29,359 nucleotides of DNA from JACMLX01 sp031374935 (GTDB lineage Bacteria; Gemmatimonadota; Gemmatimonadetes; Gemmatimonadales; Gemmatimonadaceae), in contig JANMHB010000023.1 in assembly GCA_031374935.1 (NCBI GenBank), positions 1-29,359 on the forward strand, read 5' to 3'. The position numbers and the translations under genes were made by a program. Below the pieces are notes generated by a model, which worked only from the letters and a program-made list of their open reading frames with translations, searched no databases and was not told where the DNA came from. The first letter of the stretch is position 1. The number at the start of each line of letters is the position of its first letter. Positions 23,877 through 29,359 of this stretch are shown piece after piece.

Positions 23877-26657
23877 CTACGGCGTCGGCGTGGCCGCCTT
23901 CTTCTTCGCGCCTTCGAAGTCGCCGGCCCGGATGATCACCGTCTGCTTCGGATCGATGTACTTGCGGATCGCGGCATTCAGCTCGGCGACGGTCAACTTC
24001 CGCACCCGCTCTTCCAGCGCCAGATCGTAGCCGGTGAACGTCCGGTTCCAGCGGCGATGGTCGATCATCTGATTCACCAGCTCATTGTCATTCGCGTACG
24101 TCTGCTGACGCCCCTGCAGCCAGCCATTGCGCGCCGCGTCCAGCTCTTCCGACGTCACGCCGGCGGTGATCAGCCGATCGAGTTCCTCACGGAATCCGAG
24201 TTGCAGGCGATCGAGATTCTGCGGTGCGTAGATCGCGTAGGTGAGCACTGCGGCCGACGAATCACCGGTGCTGACCGACAGCTGCGACCCCACGCCGTAG
24301 CTCAGACCATCCTTCTGCCGGAGACGATCCGCCATGCGGCTCTTGAGGATTCCGCCGCCCATGATTTCGGTGGCCAGTGCGATTGCCGCATAATCAGGGT
24401 CACCATCCGCCACCCGGATCGACTGCGCCGCGAAGAACATCGCGTTGGCCTTGTCGGGCGTCTCGATCGAGACCAGGGTCGAATCCGAACGCTTGAACGG
24501 CTCGGGGATCAACACCCACGGCCGCGTCGTAGTCCAGTCGCCGAACAGCGCACCGGTGAGTGCTTTCACCGAATCGGCATCAAAATCGCCCACCATGCCG
24601 ATGTCACCATACGTCGCCGCGTAGAAGTCGCGGTGGAATGCGCGTGCCGAATCGAGCGAGACGCTCTTCCAGTCCTCGATCGCTTCGGGCAGCGTGGGCG
24701 CATACAGCGGATGCGCACGCTCGCGGGACGTCAGCGCCCGGCCCAGTGCAGTCACCGCCAGTGCCTGCGGATCGCTCAACCCGGCTTCGATCTGTGCCAG
24801 GTTCTCCGTGCGCAGCTTCTCGAACTCCGCCTTGTCGAACGCAGGCTTGCGCAGCATTTCGGCCACCAGGCGCAGCGTCGGAGCGAGATTCTCCCGTCGC
24901 ACCTGGAACGTGGCGCTGGCCGAGCGTATCGATCCGCTCAGGTTGACCGTCGCCTTGAGCTTGTCGAGTGTGTCCTTTATCTGCTGACGCGTCCGTTCGG
25001 TGGTGCCGCGCATCAGCATCGCACCCGCCACGCTGGCGGCTACCCGCCGATTCATCAACGTCGCTTCGGTGCCGAATCGTAGCAGCAGGCTGCCCTGCAC
25101 CACCGCACCACGCGTGCGCTTCTGCAGCATCGTCAGGCGGAGTCCGTTGGGCAGCGCCGTCTTCTGGGTCCGCGCATCGATATTGGCGGGTTTGGCGTCG
25201 AACACCTCTCCTTCGGCCACCTTCTGCGATCCGCGGTAGTCGCGCACCAACGTCTGCACGGCGGGTGCGTCCGGAATCTCGGCCCGATCTGGCTTTTCGG
25301 TCGGGATGTAGGCCACCGAGGCGCGATTGTCGGGCTTGAGGTAGGCGGCCGACACCCGTTGCACGTCGGCAGGCGTCACCGTGCGCAACCGGTCGCGGGT
25401 GATGTGCAGCAGACGCCAGTCGCCGCCGGCCTCGTACTCGGTGAGCGCGAACCCGACATTCTCGGAATTGTCCAGCAGCTGTTCGATGCCGCTGACCACT
25501 TCGTTCCGCGCCCGCTCCACATCTTCGGCCGAGAAGGGGGTGGTGCGCACACCATCGAGCAACGAGAGCATGGCAGTGCGCGCGGAATCGAGCGACTGCT
25601 CCTTCCGCACATCGGCCCAGGCGATGAGGGCGCCGGGCTCGCGCAGGTCGAACGTCAGGCCGACGATCGACGCCGCAAGTTTGGTATCCACCAGTCCCGT
25701 GTACAACCGGCCACCCGGCTCCTGCGTCAGCAACCGACCAAGGACCTGCACGGCGGCGTTGTCGGGGTGGGCAATTGCCGGCACCTTGTACATGACACCG
25801 AAGATCTGCTTGTCACCGACGCGGCGAATCGTCGCCGTCCGTTCTCCGTCCTGGGCGGGATCGCGGGTGTAGGTCGGGTAGAGCAGGTTGCCGCGCTCGA
25901 GCGAACGCACGGGGCGTTTGATGGTGCCGAACTTCCGGTTGACCAGCGCCAGCGTCTTCTCGGGGTCGAACTTGCCGGCCACCACCAGCACGGCATTGTC
26001 CGGCTGATAATACCTGCGGTAGAACGCCTGCAGCCGCGTGATCGGCACATTCTCGATGTCACTGCGGGCGCCGATGGTGCTCTTGCCGTAGTTGTGCCAG
26101 TGATAGCCGGTGGCCATCAGGGCCTGCCAGACCGTGCGCTCAGGACTGTTTTCGCCGGACTCGAATTCGTTTCGGACAACCGTCATCTCACTCTCGAGAT
26201 CCTTGGCCGCGATGAACGAATTCACCATGCGGTCGGCTTCGAGATCCAGCGCCCAGTCCAGGTTCGCGTCGGTGGACGGAACGGTTTCGAAATAGTTCGT
26301 GCGATCGAACGAAGTGGTGCCATTCGGTCGCGCACCGCGCTCGGTCAGCTCAGCGAGGATGGCGCGATGTTTCGGCGTACCCTTGAACACGAGGTGTTCG
26401 AGCAGGTGGGCCATGCCCGTTTCGCCGTAGGCTTCGTGCCGGGAGCCCACCAGGTAGGTGATGTTGACGGTGACCGTCGGCTTGGACTGGTCGGGGAAGA
26501 GCAGCACCTTGAGTCCGTTGCCCAACCGGTACTCGGTGATGCCTTCGACGGTGGCGCCCTTGACCGGAGCGGCAATGGCGGCACGCGGCGCATTCTGTGC
26601 GCCGAGGGGCGCGGCCAGCAGGGCAAACAACAACGACGTGCGGAGACGGAGATACAT
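23877..26657 (-). CDS. M16-family zinc peptidase (two-domain pitrilysin/processing-peptidase type), secreted
   Basis: This 926-aa protein has a signal peptide (MYLRLRTSLLFALLAAPLGA) and two M16 domains. The N-terminal domain carries the inverted zinc motif HLLEH (His84, Glu87, His88) and the distal ligand Glu164, exactly 76 residues after His88, so it should be catalytically competent. The C-terminal domain (about 480-926) lacks HxxEH but keeps the RLRQKDGLSYGVGS element, with the Arg/Tyr substrate-binding pair typical of M16 partner domains. It is likely periplasmic and degrades peptides. The ATG at 26657 has no SD; TACTCT lies 8 nt upstream. It starts 92 bp after the btuB stop on the same strand. 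Confidence 0.93.
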   Translation of the reverse strand: MYLRLRTSLLFALLAAPLGAQNAPRAAIAAPVKGATVEGITEYRLGNGLKVLLFPDQSKPTVTVNITYLVGSRHEAYGETGMAHLLEHLVFKGTPKHRAILAELTERGARPNGTTSFDRTNYFETVPSTDANLDWALDLEADRMVNSFIAAKDLESEMTVVRNEFESGENSPERTVWQALMATGYHWHNYGKSTIGARSDIENVPITRLQAFYRRYYQPDNAVLVVAGKFDPEKTLALVNRKFGTIKRPVRSLERGNLLYPTYTRDPAQDGERTATIRRVGDKQIFGVMYKVPAIAHPDNAAVQVLGRLLTQEPGGRLYTGLVDTKLAASIVGLTFDLREPGALIAWADVRKEQSLDSARTAMLSLLDGVRTTPFSAEDVERARNEVVSGIEQLLDNSENVGFALTEYEAGGDWRLLHITRDRLRTVTPADVQRVSAAYLKPDNRASVAYIPTEKPDRAEIPDAPAVQTLVRDYRGSQKVAEGEVFDAKPANIDARTQKTALPNGLRLTMLQKRTRGAVVQGSLLLRFGTEATLMNRRVAASVAGAMLMRGTTERTRQQIKDTLDKLKATVNLSGSIRSASATFQVRRENLAPTLRLVAEMLRKPAFDKAEFEKLRTENLAQIEAGLSDPQALAVTALGRALTSRERAHPLYAPTLPEAIEDWKSVSLDSARAFHRDFYAATYGDIGMVGDFDADSVKALTGALFGDWTTTRPWVLIPEPFKRSDSTLVSIETPDKANAMFFAAQSIRVADGDPDYAAIALATEIMGGGILKSRMADRLRQKDGLSYGVGSQLSVSTGDSSAAVLTYAIYAPQNLDRLQLGFREELDRLITAGVTSEELDAARNGWLQGRQQTYANDNELVNQMIDHRRWNRTFTGYDLALEERVRKLTVAELNAAIRKYIDPKQTVIIRAGDFEGAKKKAATPTP

Positions 26658-26665
26658 AGGTGGGA

Positions 26666-26671
26666 AGAGTA
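26666..26671 (-). promoter_or_regulatory. Candidate -10 box of the M16 gene (leaderless)
   Basis: TACTCT on the minus strand lies 8 nt before the M16 ATG and no SD is present. No strong -35 is seen. It implies a promoter independent of the B12 riboswitch. Confidence 0.35.
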
Positions 26672-26749
26672 CGGGTCGCAGAGCGGTGACGTCGTGCGGA
26701 ATACTACACGCGACCCCCGCCCTGCGGTTTCAGCCGTCCCCGCGTCGAC

Positions 26750-29023
26750 TCAGAAGGCGGTGGTCAGCCGCACCGTGACGGCGCGCCCGGGCAGATTGTA
26801 GCCCCGCTTCTCGTAATAGTTCTCATCTGTCACGTTGCTGAGCTGCAGGTCGGCGCGGAAGCGCCCGGTGATGCGCACCCCCGCGGTCAGGTCGAGAATG
26901 GCGAATGGCGGATACTCGATGTCCGAGATATCGGAGAAGTCGCTGAAATCACTGTCGGTTCGGGTTCCGACGTAGCGTCCCAGAACGCCCAGCCGGAGGC
27001 GTGAGCGATCATCGTAGTCGAGTCCCACGTTCCAGTTGGCCGACGCCACGTTCTTGATACGCAACGTGTTGGCCGGTGCGCCAAGCCGGACACCCGGAAA
27101 GATCGACGCCGGCGTGAAGTTCGTGACGCCGTTGAACTGTGCGGCATCCACCGTGACCGTCGGTGTGGTTTCGGTGGCGGTGAAGATGCGTGTCGCATTG
27201 GCGAAGGCGTTCAGCGACCAGCCGCGCCGCAGTGCGGCGCCGATGTCGTAGCGCACCGTCGCCTCGAATCCGCGAATCGATGCCTCGCCGGCGTTCACCG
27301 ACGTTTGCACCCGCGACACCAGCGTGCCATTCGCCAATACCGGTCGCTGACCGGTGGCAAAGGTCGCACGAGCGCTGGTGATACGATCAGACACCGACGT
27401 CGTGAAGTACGTGACATCGGCATCGAAGGCCCCATTGAGTCGCGACAGACCGAGGCCGATGTCGGTCGTCACGGAATTCTCCGACCGAAGCTCGGGATTG
27501 CCGAACGTGATCGCGGCCACGCCGGCGGTGACGGTCTGCGTCAGGCCCGCACGCCCGAATGCATCGGGTGCCAGGAATGCACGCCCGACACTGCCGTGTG
27601 CCCGGACGCCGGCACCGATGGCGTACAGGACCCCAGCGCTGGGGTTGAAGACGATGAAGGTGTCGTCACCCGGCAACACATCGGTTCGCAACGGCGTCGA
27701 CAGGAGTGACAGCGTGACACGATCGGCTCGCGCACCAACCGTCGTCACCAGCCGACCGTCGAGTGCGGTGACGCGTGCTTCACCAAACGCTGCCAGCGAT
27801 CGCACCTGACTGTTCGGGCTGAACGTCCCGGTCTCGAGGTTCGCCGACAGGAAGCGCCGTGACGTTGCTTCCTGCTGCGTCGCATCGACGCCGAACACCA
27901 CCTGCTGACCGCGCACCTGCACCACGTCCTGCAGCTGCACGCCGGTCGTTTGGGCCCGCGACGCGAAACTCACGTACCGCACACTGTCGGGGCGATTGTA
28001 GTTGTCACCGGTCTCCGAGGTCGTGAACACGCGGGCGAGCAGCGCGTGCGCGCCGAACGTTCCCGCGAGATCCGTCGATCCGCCGATGCGCCGCACATCC
28101 TTGCGTCCATTGCCGGGAAAGGGTGTCCCCGCCGAGTAGAGGTCGCCGGGAGAGGCGACATCATTGGCATCGAACAGCTCACCGCGCAGGTCGATGCGGA
28201 TACGATTGGCGACGCTGCCACCGACGCGCAGGGTGCCGCTGGTGGATGCGAGCGTGGTGAATGGGCGCGTGACACCGTCACCGAGGGTGTCAGCCACGAA
28301 GCGATTGGGGCGGGCACCGGTCGGATAGACCTTCAAGGCGCTGTCGCGCCCGAAGACGCCGCGCAGCGCGTTGCCCCCGCCAAGCGAGAAATCCTCGCGC
28401 TGATCGTAGCGGCGCAGGCTGACGTCGGCGTCGAGCCCACGGCCAAGACGGCCGCCACCCTGCAGCCGGAATTCGCTGGCACCGAAGCTGCCGGCGGAAG
28501 CCGACACCAGGCCGCTGCGGGCGCCCGTGCGTCGGCGCGTGACGACGTTGATGACGCCCCCCATCGCGCTCGACCCATAGAGCGCTGATGCCGGCCCTTT
28601 CATGACTTCGATCCGCTCGACGTCCTGCAGGTCGAGCATCGAGACGTTGGTGACGCCACTTGGTCGTCCATCGAGCAGGATCAGCGACCGCTGCTGGATC
28701 GAACCGACCTGCGGGCGGAACCCACGAATGCCGATGCCGCCCAGCAAGCCGGGGTACTGCACCACGTCGAGATTGGCGCGCTTCTTGAGCAGGTCGACCA
28801 TATCGAGCGCCGGTGTGGCATCGATCGACGCACGCGAAATCACTTCGACCCGCCGCGGAAGGGAATCGGCGGGCGCGGCGTATCGGGACGCGGTGGTGAT
28901 GACCTGCGGCAGGCGCTGGACGCGTGCCGAATCGCGGACGGGCTGTTGTGCGTGCATGGCTGTGGCGCACAACGCGGTGGCACCGATCGTCACGTGGACG
29001 AGGGTGCGGAATGATGTGGACAT
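26750..29023 (-). CDS. btuB: TonB-dependent vitamin B12 (cobalamin) receptor, BtuB-like
   Basis: This 757-aa outer-membrane receptor has a signal peptide ending AMHAQQ. A Ton-box-like stretch, PQVITTASR, lies at 40-47. The plug domain (about 55-165) includes LLKKRANLDVVQYPG, IGIRGFRPQ, LILLDGRPSGV, RIEVMKGPASALYGSSAMGGVINVVTRR. The barrel ends in a terminal Phe (VRLTTAF), with the penultimate-strand motif LSNVTDENYYEKRGYNLPGR. Specificity for a corrinoid is inferred from the cobalamin riboswitch and terminator in its leader. No other cobalamin gene is in the window, but the operon may include genes beyond the edge. The ATG at 29023 starts the signal peptide and follows a weak GAGAG; the in-frame upstream extension to 29227 lies within the regulatory leader and is rejected. 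Confidence 0.88.
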   Translation of the reverse strand: MSTSFRTLVHVTIGATALCATAMHAQQPVRDSARVQRLPQVITTASRYAAPADSLPRRVEVISRASIDATPALDMVDLLKKRANLDVVQYPGLLGGIGIRGFRPQVGSIQQRSLILLDGRPSGVTNVSMLDLQDVERIEVMKGPASALYGSSAMGGVINVVTRRRTGARSGLVSASAGSFGASEFRLQGGGRLGRGLDADVSLRRYDQREDFSLGGGNALRGVFGRDSALKVYPTGARPNRFVADTLGDGVTRPFTTLASTSGTLRVGGSVANRIRIDLRGELFDANDVASPGDLYSAGTPFPGNGRKDVRRIGGSTDLAGTFGAHALLARVFTTSETGDNYNRPDSVRYVSFASRAQTTGVQLQDVVQVRGQQVVFGVDATQQEATSRRFLSANLETGTFSPNSQVRSLAAFGEARVTALDGRLVTTVGARADRVTLSLLSTPLRTDVLPGDDTFIVFNPSAGVLYAIGAGVRAHGSVGRAFLAPDAFGRAGLTQTVTAGVAAITFGNPELRSENSVTTDIGLGLSRLNGAFDADVTYFTTSVSDRITSARATFATGQRPVLANGTLVSRVQTSVNAGEASIRGFEATVRYDIGAALRRGWSLNAFANATRIFTATETTPTVTVDAAQFNGVTNFTPASIFPGVRLGAPANTLRIKNVASANWNVGLDYDDRSRLRLGVLGRYVGTRTDSDFSDFSDISDIEYPPFAILDLTAGVRITGRFRADLQLSNVTDENYYEKRGYNLPGRAVTVRLTTAF

Positions 29024-29138
29024 CAGTCTCTCGACGCGCAGCCGCCCTCGCAGCCTCGCGTTACCGGAATGCCCGCGCACAGCGCCACGGTGCAACGACC
29101 GGATCAGCGCCGCGCGCCGTGATGAGACGGCGCGAGAC
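29024..29138 (-). other. btuB 5' leader between terminator and start codon
   Basis: This is 115 nt of GC-rich leader downstream of the riboswitch terminator. It includes a weak GAGAG before the ATG. No further structure is confidently recognised. Confidence 0.4.
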
Positions 29139-29174
29139 AAAAAACCCGTTCGTCCACACAGTGGACTGAACGGG
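29139..29174 (-). terminator. Riboswitch-controlled intrinsic terminator in the btuB leader
   Basis: On the minus strand, CCCGTTC and GAACGGG (outer 7 bp) and GTCCAC/GTGGAC (inner 6 bp, one bulged base) form a stem with a 3-nt loop. It is followed immediately by six T. It lies between the cobalamin aptamer and btuB, the position expected for a transcription-attenuating expression platform. Confidence 0.88.
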
Positions 29175-29267
29175 GGCAGTCGGGCGCAAAGACACGACGG
29201 AGGAACGCCGCGGCTGCACACGATCACCCCGCTCCCCTCCCTCGAGGGGCCTGCTGCGGGCGTGATC

Positions 29268-29359
29268 AGGGCCGGTCTCCTGGCTCAGAACCACCGAGTT
29301 GCCTTCCCGCGGCGCTACTCGCCGCAGTGGCGTCACACTCGGTGCTGCCGACTCGCGTC
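29268..29359 (-). ncRNA. Cobalamin (adenosylcobalamin-type) riboswitch aptamer, 5' end beyond the window
   Basis: Read on the minus strand, the conserved core blocks occur in order: GCCACTG (29325-29331), CGGGAAGGC (29301-29309) and GAGCCAGGAGACC followed by GGCC (29274-29286 and below), the B12-box end of the aptamer. The distal GGTG/GGGAA half of the consensus lies outside the sequence given. The aptamer is followed by a complementary pair GATCAC (29222-29227) / GTGATC (29262-29267), extended by CCCGC/GCGGG. This post-aptamer hairpin may take part in switching. The target is btuB, about 245 nt downstream. Confidence 0.93.

Noticed and set aside
29023..29227. In-frame N-terminal extension of the BtuB-like receptor to an upstream ATG
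   Set aside because: It overlaps the terminator and riboswitch platform and would bury the signal peptide that starts at 29023.

Overview
The window is GC-rich and gene-dense, and carries ordinary Gram-negative envelope machinery: two TonB-dependent receptors, an outer-membrane beta-barrel protein, and a tripartite RND efflux system. Gene style (many secreted or outer-membrane proteins, a eukaryote-like P5C dehydrogenase, a group II aromatic amino-acid decarboxylase, a Cys-free L33) suggests a Gemmatimonadota-like bacterium. That placement is an inference from gene content, not a phylogenetic result. No rRNA, tRNA, CRISPR array, phage gene or transposase was recognised.

Layout. 1-162: no gene seen. 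163-1916 (-): a putative lipoprotein followed by endonuclease IV (nfo). 2020-4616 (+): P5C dehydrogenase (pruA) coupled by an ATGA overlap to a PhzF-family protein. 4665-5916 (-): aspartate decarboxylase (panD) followed 4 bp later by a COG3910-type ATPase. 5991-8642 (-): a large outer-membrane barrel protein. 8826-9794 (+): a truncated, P-loop-defective relative of adenylate-forming enzymes. 9976-12282 (-): a TonB-dependent receptor with a carboxypeptidase-regulatory-like N-terminus. 12621-12782 (-): rpmG, followed by a strong hairpin. 12935-14413 (+): PLP-dependent decarboxylase. 14426-15214 (-): TIGR00266/AIM24 protein. 15290-15577: 107-bp direct repeats with internal hairpins. 15576-16247 (-): CPBP membrane protease. 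16358-23221 (-): tetR-OMF-MFP-RND efflux operon with a TetR operator candidate and a sigma70-like promoter. 23573-23779 (-): a small ORF with a strong Shine-Dalgarno (SD) sequence. 23877-26657 (-): M16 zinc peptidase. 26750-29023 (-): TonB-dependent receptor, called BtuB because its leader carries a cobalamin riboswitch (29268-29359, cut by the window edge) and an intrinsic terminator.

How the parts work together. The best-resolved circuits are the B12 uptake gene, probably controlled by riboswitch-mediated transcription termination, and the efflux operon, in which the regulator is the first gene and its operator covers the -35 box. Start sites fall into two classes. One has SD sequences (rpmG, AIM24, RND pump, MFP, TonB receptor, small ORF). 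The other has no SD but a TANNNT hexamer 6-8 nt before the ATG (lipoprotein, panD, decarboxylase, tetR, M16 peptidase), which suggests leaderless mRNAs.

The least-explained items are the degenerate adenylation-domain protein, the 107-bp repeat family, an RND pump with an apparent two-helix insertion after TM7, and the 68-aa ORF.
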